Positions 28,263 through 37,425 of a stretch of 64,000 bases of DNA are shown here, in pieces. Origin of the DNA: Actinobaculum suis (lineage in GTDB: Bacteria > Actinomycetota > Actinomycetes > Actinomycetales > Actinomycetaceae); contig NZ_FNAU01000002.1 in NCBI RefSeq assembly GCF_900102025.1, forward strand, positions 186,001 to 250,000, written 5' to 3'. A program made the translations under genes and the position numbers. The notes beneath the pieces are model-generated. The model worked only from the letters and a program-made list of their open reading frames with translations, was not told the origin of the DNA and searched no databases. How positions within the stretch are numbered: position 1 is the stretch's first letter; every line of letters begins with the position of its first letter.

Positions 28263-29570
28263 TTGCGATTTATAGCCAAGCTACGCGAGGTAATCGCGGA
28301 AAAAAGTAAAGCGCGCACGACCGCGGAAAGCGGCACGCCGGAGGGCCTTGCCCCCGCGCAAGATCCCGCGCAAGAATCCGTGCGAGATCCCGGAAGCCCC
28401 GCACCCGCGGCACAGTCCGCAGCGCAACCAGCGCTACATTCTGCGCCACAGCCTGCGCAAGCGCGCCCGGAAGTGGAGTTTTTGCCGCGCGGGGTGAACC
28501 GTACGCTCGTTTCCTGGGGTGTATCGGCATGGCTGCTCATCGGCGTCTTTATTGCTATTTGGGGAATTTTCCATATGGCGGCGGCCGTGCAGTGGGTGCT
28601 CATAGCCGTGTTCTTTGCGGGCGTGATTACGGCTTTGCTCAATCCGGTCGTGTCTGGCCTATCCCGCGTGATGCCGCGCGGGGTGGCCACCGGGGTTTCC
28701 CTGGTGGGTTTCGTGGCGATTTTCCTGGGCGCGATCACCTGGATCGTGGATTCGGTAATCAACCAGTGGGATATGCTCGCCGTACAAATGAGCCGCGGCC
28801 TGCGAGGCATTCTTGAGTGGCTCGCCAACGGCCCCCTCCCGATCGACCGAAGCGCAGAAGAGCTCTACCAAGAAATGGGCGAGCTGATCGACCGCGGAAT
28901 CGCATGGCTCCAAAGCAATGCCGGCACTATCGCCTCCAGCGCGCTCTCCCAAGCTTCCTCGGTGGTCCTCGGCTTTTCGATCCTGGCACTGGCAATTTTC
29001 TGCGCCATCTTCTTCATGGCCAGCGGCAAAAAGATGTGGTTGTGGTTCGTAAACCTCCTGCCCGCAGACGCCCGCCACCGCACCCATGCGGCAGCTAGCG
29101 CCGGCTGGAACACTTTCTCCGGTTATGCGCGCGGCACCATTATTATCGGCGTGTGCGACGGCGTTATGGCGCTCATCTTGCTCCTCATTTGCGGGGTGCC
29201 CCTGGCAGCCCCGCTCGCCGTCCTCGTTTTCATTGGTGCTTTCATCCCCCTCGTTGGCGCTCCGCTGGCGATGATCGTTGCCGCCCTGGTAGCCCTGGCC
29301 ACCAAGGGACCGATTATTGCCCTCGTGGTACTCATCGGGGTTGCGCTCATCGGCCAAATTGAAGGCCACATCCTGCAACCGATTATTATGGGCCGCCAAG
29401 TTTCCCTCCACCCGGTAGTAATCGCCGTGGCCGTTACCGGCGCTACCTTGGTGGCCGGCATCCTCGGAGCGATCCTCGTAATCCCGATCATCTCCATGAT
29501 TTGGGAGGTCTACAAGGTGCTACGCCCAGAACCCGAACAGCCCCTCACCGAACTACCTCAGCTCGCTTAA
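28263..29570 (+). CDS. AI-2E family transporter (PerM-like)
   Basis: A 435-residue protein starting with TTG at 28263, seven bases after AGAGAGG; the nearby ATG at 28256 is out of frame. An 80-residue Ala/Pro/Gln-rich cytoplasmic head is followed by about eight helices, with the family's ALNPVVSGLS and GALIVFIGAFIPLVGAPLA-like regions (here LVFIGAFIPLVGAPLAMIVA). The family covers AI-2 exporters and Na/H antiporters; the specific substrate is not predictable. Confidence 0.85.
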   Translation: MRFIAKLREVIAEKSKARTTAESGTPEGLAPAQDPAQESVRDPGSPAPAAQSAAQPALHSAPQPAQARPEVEFLPRGVNRTLVSWGVSAWLLIGVFIAIWGIFHMAAAVQWVLIAVFFAGVITALLNPVVSGLSRVMPRGVATGVSLVGFVAIFLGAITWIVDSVINQWDMLAVQMSRGLRGILEWLANGPLPIDRSAEELYQEMGELIDRGIAWLQSNAGTIASSALSQASSVVLGFSILALAIFCAIFFMASGKKMWLWFVNLLPADARHRTHAAASAGWNTFSGYARGTIIIGVCDGVMALILLLICGVPLAAPLAVLVFIGAFIPLVGAPLAMIVAALVALATKGPIIALVVLIGVALIGQIEGHILQPIIMGRQVSLHPVVIAVAVTGATLVAGILGAILVIPIISMIWEVYKVLRPEPEQPLTELPQLA

Positions 29571-29978
29571 GCGCTGTGCCCGGCAGAACCGCGTACACCA
29601 ACGACGCCGCCCGGGAACGACGTCGCTCGGTAACGACGTCGCTCGGTAACGACGCTGCCCGGTAACGGTGTAGTGCGCCGCCGGCGTAGCACGCCAACGC
29701 CGTCGTACACTTCCGGGAATCTATGCCGGCAGATACTAAGCACGCCGGGAACTGCTGCCACTAAAACGGGCCCTGCGGGGAAGCCGCATTACCCTTCGTG
29801 GTTATCCACAGGTGATGCGATTCCGCTGGCAGGGCCCGGGTGCGCCGCAATGCAACCCGGCAACTAGCTGCGGCGATTAGCTGGCAACTATCCGGCGCGA
29901 ACCGGTATCGCTGTCCTATTGCTTTCTATTGTTCTACGTGCGGTAGCCGCTTAGTTACTCGCGGGGTTCGGTATCCGC
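29571..29978. other. 408-bp gap between convergent genes: tandem repeats and an inverted repeat
   Basis: Three to four copies of a 15-16 base unit (CTCGGTAACGACGTCG) occupy 29608-29667. An inverted repeat pairs GGGCCCTGC near 29769 with GCAGGGCCC near 29831 across about 50 bases, and may serve as a terminator between the convergent AI-2E and hemQ genes. No gene is seen. Confidence 0.5.
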
Positions 29979-30941
29979 TTACTTGGCCGCGGGCCGCTTT
30001 TGGATGCGGCGCAGATAGTCAGCGAGCTCTACTTTCACGCCCGTGTAGAACGGGGTATCGACGTCGACGTAGCGGCGTGCTTCCGTGTACCGGAAAGCGC
30101 GCAGTAGGTCTACGAGCCGGGCAAGATCATCGGCTTCCAAAGAGACGATCCATTCCCAATCGCCAAGGCCGAAGGCTGCGACCGTGGAGGTCACGCAATC
30201 CGAGAATTCTTGGCCGGCGGCGCCGTGGTCGCGCATCATCAGCCCGCGCGAACGCGCATCGATCAAGTACCAGTCCTTGCTACGAATGAAGGGGTAGACC
30301 GTCATGAACTTCGGCGCTGCGTGGTCCATGAAACCAGGGTAGTGGGCCTTGTTGAATTCCATCATCCGGTGCAGGCCGGTAGCAACCCAAGCGGTTGTTA
30401 CCGCGAGCTGCGAATTGAGCACTTCGTGGTAGGAAGCCTGGATTTCTTCCGGAGAATCTGCCATTACCCACACGAGCAGGTCTGCATCGGCGCGGAACCC
30501 GCCCAAATCATAGAACCCACGCACCCGGCCGCCGGCCTGCGCAATCCGTTCCTCCACTTCGCCGGCCACCGTTTCCGGATCGGCCTGCGTGGCATCAAAA
30601 TCGCAGGTAAGGGCAAGCCACATGGTGTACAAAGTGACATCTGCACCCAACGGCGCGGCCCCGTTTTCATGGCGCTGTACGGCCGTGGGATCAGCGTGAT
30701 CACTCACGTGCGTAATCACGCCGCTAGGGTGGCCGGCGCCCGGGTGGCCGGCGCCCGGGTGGCTGGTTCCGGGATGCCCGCCGGGGTGCCCAGCTCCCGG
30801 GTGGCTGGTTCCTGGATGCCCGCCGCCCGGATGCCCGCCGGGGTGGCCAGCTCCCGGATGCCCAGCTCCGGGGTGGCTGGTTCCTGGATGCCCGCCGGGA
30901 TGCCCGGTGGGAGTGTGGTTTCCATGCGTTGCTTCAGCCAT
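29979..30941 (-). CDS. hemQ: Coproheme decarboxylase HemQ (ChdC) with His-rich repeat head
   Basis: A 320-residue chlorite-dismutase-fold protein; usual length is about 230-250. The core has TLYTMWLALTCDF, YPFIRSKDWYLI, and the proximal haem-ligand region RGLMMRDHGAAG with His near residue 239. It performs the last step of the coproporphyrin route: oxidative decarboxylation of coproheme to haem b with peroxide. The odd part is residues 12-75, about thirteen (G/S)HP units in G-H-P-G type repeats, a possible metal or haem-binding sequence. hemH and hemA lie upstream in the same direction. Confidence 0.93.
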   Translation of the reverse strand: MAEATHGNHTPTGHPGGHPGTSHPGAGHPGAGHPGGHPGGGHPGTSHPGAGHPGGHPGTSHPGAGHPGAGHPSGVITHVSDHADPTAVQRHENGAAPLGADVTLYTMWLALTCDFDATQADPETVAGEVEERIAQAGGRVRGFYDLGGFRADADLLVWVMADSPEEIQASYHEVLNSQLAVTTAWVATGLHRMMEFNKAHYPGFMDHAAPKFMTVYPFIRSKDWYLIDARSRGLMMRDHGAAGQEFSDCVTSTVAAFGLGDWEWIVSLEADDLARLVDLLRAFRYTEARRYVDVDTPFYTGVKVELADYLRRIQKRPAAK

Positions 30942-31062
30942 GATTTTCCTCTTCCGCTTCCTTGCTTAGTTTTATTGTGCTGAGACTTTTGGTTTGACCT
31001 ATTACGTTTCCCTATCGCGATTTGTTCACCGCGATTTGTCCATCCCGATCTCTTTACCGCGA

Positions 31063-32106
31063 TTAGGCGGTGGGTGCCTCGCGAGCCGAATTGGCAGAAT
31101 CGGCGCGGGCGGCGTCGTCGGCCTCCTCCCCGATAGCGGGCAACAATTCCCCGGTACCGGGCAAGCAATCATCGGGGCGATACTGCATATCACCCGGATT
31201 GGTGAGCAAATCAGCCAAACCGGATATGAAACCGGGTTGGTCACCTACCGTGGCGGCCCGCAAATACCGCACGCCGTGCTCCGCGGCCGCTTCCTTCGCT
31301 TCCGTATCGAGGTCGTAAACCACTTCCATATGGTCGTAAATAAACCCGAAAGGTACCGCGATAACATCCCGAATACCGCGGGCGGCAAGATCAGCAATAT
31401 GGTCGCAAATATCAGGTTCGAGCCAGGGGGTGTGCGGGCTACCAGAACGCGAGCAATACACCAAATCCCACTCCTGTACGCCTAGCTCTGCGGTGAGGCG
31501 GCGGGCCAGCTGCAGGTGCTGTTCGTTATAGGAATAGGGCTGGGCAGTGGCCGATGCTTCCTCCATTGCGGTGGGAATTGAATGCGTAACGAAAACTAGG
31601 CGGCCTTCTGGCAACTCGGCCAGCGCCTGCCGGGTGACGGCTAGCTGTGCCTGATAGAAAAACTCTTGATCCCAGAACGGCTTGATCTTCCGGATATGCA
31701 TCCCCGGCGCGAAGATTTCTCCGAGCCAGCGGGCAGCATCTTCCCGGTATTGGCGGCATGAAGAATAGGAAGCGTAGGCCGAAGTGGCCAGCGCTAATAC
31801 TTCGCGGATCCCTTGGGTGTACATTTCTTGCAAAACCGTATTGCCGAATGGTTTCCAGTTCCGGTTACCAATAAAAATCGGAGTGTGATCGCCGCGCGAA
31901 GCAAGTTCGGCACGCAAATCCGCCGCGAGCTTTTCATTCAGCTCATTGATGGGCGATTTTCCCCCAAACAGTTCGTAGTGTTTTCCCACCATCGCGAGCC
32001 GCGCATCGGGGATATTCCGCCCCTTCGTAGCGTTGCGCAAAAAGGGGATCACATCCTCGGTTTTATCGGGTCCGCCATAACTGAGAATCATGTAGGCATC
32101 AGCCAT
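31063..32106 (-). CDS. hemH: Coproporphyrin ferrochelatase (CpfC/HemH)
   Basis: A ferrochelatase of about 347 residues. ATG 32106 overlaps the hemA stop; ATG 32115 is an alternative, and a longer frame to 32211 lies inside hemA. Motifs are LSYGGPDKTEDV, the catalytic histidine in FVTHSIPTAMEE, and EWDLVYCSRSGSPHTPWLEPD. With HemQ present, it inserts Fe2+ into coproporphyrin III rather than protoporphyrin. Actinobacterial members often hold a [2Fe-2S] cluster. A Cys in SYSSCRQY is present, but only one Cys is seen near the C-terminus, so the cluster may be absent. The overlap implies coupling to hemA. Confidence 0.93.
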   Translation of the reverse strand: MADAYMILSYGGPDKTEDVIPFLRNATKGRNIPDARLAMVGKHYELFGGKSPINELNEKLAADLRAELASRGDHTPIFIGNRNWKPFGNTVLQEMYTQGIREVLALATSAYASYSSCRQYREDAARWLGEIFAPGMHIRKIKPFWDQEFFYQAQLAVTRQALAELPEGRLVFVTHSIPTAMEEASATAQPYSYNEQHLQLARRLTAELGVQEWDLVYCSRSGSPHTPWLEPDICDHIADLAARGIRDVIAVPFGFIYDHMEVVYDLDTEAKEAAAEHGVRYLRAATVGDQPGFISGLADLLTNPGDMQYRPDDCLPGTGELLPAIGEEADDAARADSANSAREAPTA

Positions 32107-33511
32107 TGAGTCCATCCGTTTCTCTAGGGGTATTGCTTGTGGGAGCTGTTGTGGGAGCTGGTGGAACCGTTTCCGATTTGTGCGGCGGCGGGAACCCAGC
32201 TCCAAAAACAAGTTCGGCGGCCCGGTGATATTCCGCGGCCCGGCCGGCGCGGGCGGCGCGATGTGCGGCTTGCATCTGTTGATGCAAGATACTGTTAGCC
32301 AACCGCCGTAAGTAGTAATTCGTATCCTCCGCGGAAAGCCAGGCAGTGCGCGGAATTTTTTGCAATTCCCTTTCCACCGTGCCAGCTACTTTTTCCCGCA
32401 AAGAAACGATCACCGGGTCAATATCGCGGCCGCGCATATCCGCCACATAATCTTCCAAACCGGTTTCTACCAGTTCCTTGGCACGCGTTAAAGCTTCGCG
32501 CTGCACGGCAGGCGTGTGCCGGGAAATAGTTTCCAGATCGATCAGGTAGGTACCTTTGACGTCCCGCACGGCCGGATCCACATCGCGGGAAATAGTTAGA
32601 TCAATTAGATTGGCCTCGCCGCGGGCAGTCACGATCTGGGCGGCATCAGTGGGCCCGAAAACATGCCCGCCCCGGCCGCGGCAGAAAATAATTGCATCCG
32701 CGTCCGTAAAATCGCGCTTTTCTAAAGCCTGCAAACCGTGCTTAGTCGCGAAATCTGCCGCCCGGTTGGAAGCTGACCACACCGCAATATCCTGGCAGCC
32801 GCGCTCGCGCAAAGCCGCCACCGTAACCCGGGCATATGATCCGGTGCCGGCTACAATCACGCGCCGCCCGCGCCAGTTCTCTGCGCGCGTGCTGGCAGGA
32901 GCCGGTGTGGAGGCAGGAGCGGGTGCGGATGCAGGAGCGGGTGTGGAGGCGGGGATGGTAGCTGCGGTGAGCTTTGCGAGCTGGTCGGGCTCGCCATGCT
33001 GGCGAAGAAGGGCGCGGTCCAGTAAATCTAGCGCGATGCTGACCACCGAGCGGCCGCTTCGGGCCAGTTCGGTACGGGTAGCCACTTGCCGAGAAGTGTG
33101 TAAAGCCCTTTGGAAGAGACGCTCGAGGTTAGCGGTGGCCGTGCCGTTTTCCCGCGCGGTGGAAAGCGCGCGGCGGATTTGACCCACGATTTCCCGTTCC
33201 CCTACCACCAAGGAATCAAGTCCGCTAGCTACTGCGAATAAATGTTGCGCGGCGGCGGTGCCGCGATAGAACTCTGCCGTGGAAGGCCACAAAGCCCGAT
33301 ACTGAGACGGGATGTCGCTAAGAAAATCGAGTGCGTCGCTATCCGCGTCGATGTAAATTTCGAAGCGGTTGCACGTGGAGACGGTGACGAAGCCGTGAAC
33401 CCCAGCCAATCGTGAAAGTAGATCAGTAAAGGCGCTATGCAGTTCCGCCGTTCTCGCTACTTCGTCGAGGGGAGTCCTCCTGTGGTTCGCCGACGTTGCG
33501 AAAATTGGCAT
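32099..33511 (-). CDS. hemA: Glutamyl-tRNA reductase HemA
   Basis: A 470-residue protein. The catalytic Cys47 lies in VSTCNRFEIY, and the NADPH-binding domain includes RVIVAGTGSYARV. It reduces Glu-tRNA to glutamate-1-semialdehyde, the committed and usually regulated step of the C5 pathway. A proline/alanine/threonine/serine repeat (PAPAS units, near residues 195-215) is inserted just before the NADPH domain. It is transcribed divergently from hemE across only 40-64 bases, so both directions probably share control. Confidence 0.95.
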   Translation of the reverse strand: MPIFATSANHRRTPLDEVARTAELHSAFTDLLSRLAGVHGFVTVSTCNRFEIYIDADSDALDFLSDIPSQYRALWPSTAEFYRGTAAAQHLFAVASGLDSLVVGEREIVGQIRRALSTARENGTATANLERLFQRALHTSRQVATRTELARSGRSVVSIALDLLDRALLRQHGEPDQLAKLTAATIPASTPAPASAPAPASTPAPASTRAENWRGRRVIVAGTGSYARVTVAALRERGCQDIAVWSASNRAADFATKHGLQALEKRDFTDADAIIFCRGRGGHVFGPTDAAQIVTARGEANLIDLTISRDVDPAVRDVKGTYLIDLETISRHTPAVQREALTRAKELVETGLEDYVADMRGRDIDPVIVSLREKVAGTVERELQKIPRTAWLSAEDTNYYLRRLANSILHQQMQAAHRAARAGRAAEYHRAAELVFGAGFPPPHKSETVPPAPTTAPTSNTPRETDGLNG

Positions 33512-33575
33512 AGTTACATTTTTGCACTAAATTTCATCTATAGGAAGTCAGATGGGCGCAAGGAAGCGAGAAGGT
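33512..33575. promoter_or_regulatory. Divergent hemA-hemE promoter region
   Basis: The start codons of hemA and hemE are separated by 40 bases (or 64 if hemE starts at GTG 33576). This AT-richer stretch must contain back-to-back control signals for the two arms of the haem cluster. No specific operator is recognised. Confidence 0.6.
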
Positions 33576-34595
33576 GTGAACAAAAGCGTTTTAACTGCCG
33601 CAAATGGCGAAAAACCGGGGAAGTATCCCGTGTGGTTTATGCGTCAAGCGGGGAGGTCCCTCCCTGAATATCGAAAAGCGCGGGAAGGGATCCCCATGAT
33701 TGAGGCTTGCCTGACTCCAGATTTGGTGGCTGAGATCACGGCGCAGCCGGTGCGCCGGCACAAAGTGGACGCCGCCATATTTTTCTCAGACATTGTGGTG
33801 CCGCTGCGCCTGGCGGGTATCGGGGTGGAAATTGTGCCCGGGGTTGGCCCGGTGATTGCGGAACCGGTCCGCACCCGTAGCGACGTCGCTAAAATAGTAG
33901 ACAGGTGTCTCGAAGATGAGGACTTGATTTCGCGCGGGCTGGCCGCCGCCGCGCGGGAAGTGGAGGTGCCCGTAATTGGGTTTGCGGGTGCGCCTTTCAC
34001 GGTTGCCGCCTACCTGGTAGAAGGCAAGGGCACGCGCGATCACTTGGCGGCCCGTGCCATGATGCACGCCGATCCGCAGGCCTGGGATGCCTTGCTGAGC
34101 TGGGTGGCATGCATTACTCGCCGCTTCTTGGAGGTGCAGATCGAGGCGGGCGCGCAGTTGGTACAGCTCTTCGATTCGTGGGCCGGTTCGCTTTCCCGCG
34201 CGGATTACGAGGCACGCGTGTTGCCGTATTCGCGGCGCGTGCTTGCCGACCTGCCGGTTCCGGCGATCCATTTTGGCACCGGGACGGGCGCCTTCTTGGA
34301 TTTGATGGCCGAGCCGGCCGAGGTTATCGGCGTCGACTACCGCACCCCACTGGATGAGGCGGCGCGCCGCGCCCCGGGCAAACCGGTGCAGGGGAACATT
34401 AACCCGGCGATGCTTACGGCTCCGTGGGAGGTTTTGCGGGAGCATATCGACGCCGTTTTGCGGGCGGGGGCGGCGGCACCGGCCCATATTGTGAACTTGG
34501 GCCACGGGGTACCGCCCACCACGGATCCGGCGGTGCTCACGCGAGTGGTGGAATATGTGCATTCGCGTTCCTCGCAAGAAATGGCAGCGGGCTGA
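33576..34595 (+). CDS. hemE: Uroporphyrinogen decarboxylase HemE
   Basis: 339 residues from GTG 33576, which gives the family-typical head NKSVLTAANGEKP. ATG 33552 after AGGAAG is the alternative, adding eight residues. The signature VWFMRQAGRSLPEYR is present, as are FFSDIVVPL and FAGAPFTVAAYLVEG. It decarboxylates the four acetates of uroporphyrinogen III to coproporphyrinogen III. It is the first gene of the rightward haem operon. Confidence 0.95.
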   Translation: MNKSVLTAANGEKPGKYPVWFMRQAGRSLPEYRKAREGIPMIEACLTPDLVAEITAQPVRRHKVDAAIFFSDIVVPLRLAGIGVEIVPGVGPVIAEPVRTRSDVAKIVDRCLEDEDLISRGLAAAAREVEVPVIGFAGAPFTVAAYLVEGKGTRDHLAARAMMHADPQAWDALLSWVACITRRFLEVQIEAGAQLVQLFDSWAGSLSRADYEARVLPYSRRVLADLPVPAIHFGTGTGAFLDLMAEPAEVIGVDYRTPLDEAARRAPGKPVQGNINPAMLTAPWEVLREHIDAVLRAGAAAPAHIVNLGHGVPPTTDPAVLTRVVEYVHSRSSQEMAAG

Positions 34596-34644
34596 GCCGG
34601 TAAGAGCTAGAAAGCGACGCCGCGCATGGGAGCAGTGCCACGCT

Positions 34645-34721
34645 GGGAAGCGATTGCTGCGCAGCGAGCGGCACCGCACATTACGCGGGGAAGCGATTGC
34701 TGCGCAGCCAGCGGCACCGCA
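34645..34721. repeat. Two 34-bp direct repeats between hemE and hemY
   Basis: Two copies of a 34-base unit (GGGAAGCGATTGCTGCGCAG...) with one mismatch are at 34645-34678 and 34688-34721. Each contains a TGCGCAGC-type short inverted segment. No gene is present here. Confidence 0.8.
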
Positions 34722-34783
34722 GAAAACAGCGGAAGAGCAGCAGAAGAAGAAAAACCAATCACCAGAATGATAGGGGCACATCG

Positions 34784-36349
34784 ATGAAGACCGTAATTGT
34801 GGGCGGCGGCTTGGCCGGGCTCATACTGGCACGTGAACTAACGCACGCGGAAACAGCAGCCGCGCCAGAAACAGCAGCCGCGCCAGAAACAGCAACCACG
34901 CTGGAAACTGCAGCCGCGCCGGAATCTACCAGCACGCCGGAATCTAGCGCCCACCACGCCCACCACGCCCGCGGTACCCATTCCGCCCACGAAGTGGAAG
35001 TTTTTGAAGCCGATGCCGAGCTGGGCGGGTTGATTCATGGTTTGGAATTGGCGGGCCGCACGGTTGAAGGCGGGGCGGAGAGTTTTGCGCAGCAGGACCA
35101 CGCCCGGGCTTACATCGAATCTTTGGGTTTGCAGGTGCAAGAGCCGCGCGGTAGGTCGTGGATTGTTTCCGAGCACGCGGCTTTCCCAATGCCGGCAGGT
35201 TCGGTTATGGGGATCCCCGCGCATCCCGAATCGGAAGAGGTGCGCCAAGTTTTGCGCGATCCCGCCCGCGCCGCCGCCGACGCCACGCTCGGCCCGGAGG
35301 TAGGCCGCACGGCAAATAGCGTGGGCGAGCTGGTGGAGGCACGGATGGGTGCGGAGGTGGTGCACACGCTGGTCGCGCCGATTACCACCTCGATCTATTC
35401 TGCCGACCCGTACGAGCTGGCCATTCCCGCATATTTGCAGGAATCTTTCGAACGGGAGGGCACGCTGGCCGGGGCGGTACGTTCCATTCCGTCCGGCGCG
35501 CGCACGGCAAGCATCGTCGGGGGCATGTACCGGTTGCCGCTCGTTTTGGCCGCGCAAGCCCGCCAGGCCGGTGCCGTTATCCACACCGGGCGGAAAGTCA
35601 CCGCGATCCGCGCGGTCGAAGGCGGTTACGAACTGGTTATCGAAACCAGTGCCGACGCCGCCGCGCCCGGTAGCGCCGCAGGTTCTGTAGCTGCCGCGCC
35701 AAGTAAGACACACGTGGTGCAGGCCGACCGGGTTATTTTGGCGGCAGGTTTGGATCCTTCCGCGCATTTGCTGGCCATGATTTCGGATAATCCACTCCCG
35801 GAGGTACCGCGCGGTAATCCGATCACGCACGTTTCTTTGGCCTTGGATAATCCGGAATTGGATAATGGCCCGCGCGGTTCGGGTTTGCTCACGGCGCCCG
35901 GGTTTAGCCGGGTTAAGGGCATGACCCATTTGAGTTACAAGTGGCGGCTTCCCGCCCCGCACGTGGTGCGGCTGTCTTATAACCCGGAAGCACATATTAC
36001 GGAGGCGAACGCTGCGGAAATAGCGGCCGCAGATTTTACCCGGATCACCGGGATCGAAAACCCGCGCATCCTCGACTGGCATTTCGAAGCCTGGGGGCCT
36101 GCTCTCACCCCGCGCAGCCCGCAACTGGCGCAGTGGCAAGATGCGTTGGTCTTCCCGCCCGGCGTTTACGGGGCCGGCAGCTGGCTGGCCGGAGCCGGTA
36201 TCTCCTCGATCATCGAACATTCCCTGGGCCTGGCTCGCCAAATCACGGGCGTGGCACTGGCTCCGCACCCCGAAGCAACTTCGAACCCGGCCGTAGGAGA
36301 AACCGCCGAAGAAACCGCAGAACCGAATTCCACAAAGGACGCGCAGTGA
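34784..36349 (+). CDS. hemY: Coproporphyrinogen III oxidase CgoX (HemY/HemG-type flavoprotein)
   Basis: 521 residues from ATG 34784, where the FAD motif VIVGGGLAGLILAREL starts at residue 4. It is of the protoporphyrinogen-oxidase flavoprotein fold and oxidises coproporphyrinogen III to coproporphyrin III in this pathway. Between the first Rossmann helix and the second strand (VEVFEADAELGG) there is a repetitive insert of about 45 residues: four to five (A)APETA units, then a histidine-rich stretch. Such an insert close to the FAD site is unusual. A second repeat-like alanine stretch lies near residue 295. Its 3' end overlaps hemC (GTGA). Confidence 0.92.
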   Translation: MKTVIVGGGLAGLILARELTHAETAAAPETAAAPETATTLETAAAPESTSTPESSAHHAHHARGTHSAHEVEVFEADAELGGLIHGLELAGRTVEGGAESFAQQDHARAYIESLGLQVQEPRGRSWIVSEHAAFPMPAGSVMGIPAHPESEEVRQVLRDPARAAADATLGPEVGRTANSVGELVEARMGAEVVHTLVAPITTSIYSADPYELAIPAYLQESFEREGTLAGAVRSIPSGARTASIVGGMYRLPLVLAAQARQAGAVIHTGRKVTAIRAVEGGYELVIETSADAAAPGSAAGSVAAAPSKTHVVQADRVILAAGLDPSAHLLAMISDNPLPEVPRGNPITHVSLALDNPELDNGPRGSGLLTAPGFSRVKGMTHLSYKWRLPAPHVVRLSYNPEAHITEANAAEIAAADFTRITGIENPRILDWHFEAWGPALTPRSPQLAQWQDALVFPPGVYGAGSWLAGAGISSIIEHSLGLARQITGVALAPHPEATSNPAVGETAEETAEPNSTKDAQ

Positions 36350-37425
36350 CGGTACTTCGCATTGGTGCTCGCACTTCGCAACTGGCCGTCACGCAAGCGG
36401 AAGCGGTGGGCCGGCAGATTTGCGCGGCTGGTTTGTATGGCGCTTTCGAACTGGTGGGGATCACTACGCGCGGGGATACGGACCGCCGCCAGCTTTCGCA
36501 AATCGGTGGTACCGGGCTGTTTACGAACGCGGTGCGCCAAGCGTTACTGGCCGGCGAATGCGATCTGGTGGTCCATTCGGCCAAGGATTTGCCGGCGGCG
36601 GATAGCCCCGATTTCGCCATGTTCTTTTCCGCGCGGGAAGCGCCGTGCGATGTGCTGTACGGCAAGTATCCGAGTATTGCGGAACTGCCGGCGGGAGCGC
36701 GGGTGGGAACCGGTTCTCCGCGCCGCATCGGCCAATTGTTGCGGCTGCGTCCCGATGTGGAAGCGGTGCCGATTCGCGGTAACGTACCTACCCGGATCGC
36801 GCGGGCGGGAGCGGATCTCGACGCCGTGATCGTGGCTCGTGCCGGCCTGGCCCGCTTGGGGATAACTGGCGGGCACGATATTCCCGTGGCGGAAATGGTG
36901 CCGGCACCCACGCAGGGCATCCTCGCCCTGGAAACCTTGCCCGGTACGCGCGCGGCCGCCGCTGCCGCACAGGTGGAGAGTGCGGAAGGCCGGGCGGTAG
37001 CGCTGGCCGAACGCAGTTTTATGGTGGGGATCGAAGCTGGTTGTTCGACGCCGGTTGGCGCTCTGGCTACCGTGGCCTCGGGCACGGATGAATTACATCT
37101 TTTCGCCCGTTGGACCAGCCCGGATGGCACCGCCAGCGCCGAAGACGAAGCAACCATCCGCCTCGAATTGGCCGCGGGCGCAGCGCAAGCTGCTAACCGC
37201 GCCGAACCTCCAACGGCTGGGCCGGTTCCGCAACCGGGCACGGAACTGGTTTCGGAACCGGGTAGGGAGCCCGCTTCGAACTCGGGCACAGAACCGCAAG
37301 TGAAGGCCGCGCCGGCCGCCGCTCACGCAGATCCGCGCGAGCTTGGCTTCCGCTTGGCCGCCAAGCTATTGGAAGCACTCGGGCCAGCCGCGCAAAGCAT
37401 CGGCCGGGAAACCGAGGGCAAGTAA
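36346..37425 (+). CDS. hemC: Porphobilinogen deaminase HemC
   Basis: 359 residues, starting with GTG at 36346 that overlaps the hemY stop. Diagnostic motifs: RIGARTSQLAVTQAE, HSAKDLPA, GTGSPRR and the dipyrromethane-cofactor cysteine in EAGCSTPVGAL. It polymerises four porphobilinogens to hydroxymethylbilane. A proline/glutamate-rich insert (units like PGTELVSEPGRE) of about 40 residues splits the C-terminal domain. The 3' end overlaps hemD by one base. Confidence 0.94.
   Translation: MTVLRIGARTSQLAVTQAEAVGRQICAAGLYGAFELVGITTRGDTDRRQLSQIGGTGLFTNAVRQALLAGECDLVVHSAKDLPAADSPDFAMFFSAREAPCDVLYGKYPSIAELPAGARVGTGSPRRIGQLLRLRPDVEAVPIRGNVPTRIARAGADLDAVIVARAGLARLGITGGHDIPVAEMVPAPTQGILALETLPGTRAAAAAAQVESAEGRAVALAERSFMVGIEAGCSTPVGALATVASGTDELHLFARWTSPDGTASAEDEATIRLELAAGAAQAANRAEPPTAGPVPQPGTELVSEPGREPASNSGTEPQVKAAPAAAHADPRELGFRLAAKLLEALGPAAQSIGRETEGK

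Noticed and set aside
30710-30910. HemQ repeat region as a CRISPR or intergenic repeat
   Set aside because: The repeats stay in frame with the HemQ core and encode GHPG units; no spacers exist.
32107-32211. Extended N-terminus for ferrochelatase
   Set aside because: It lies wholly within hemA and precedes the conserved start of the family; ATG 32106 or 32115 gives the normal N-terminus.
34838-36268. 476-residue frame antisense to hemY
   Set aside because: It is the mirror of the hemY coding frame, with Arg/Gly-rich random composition.
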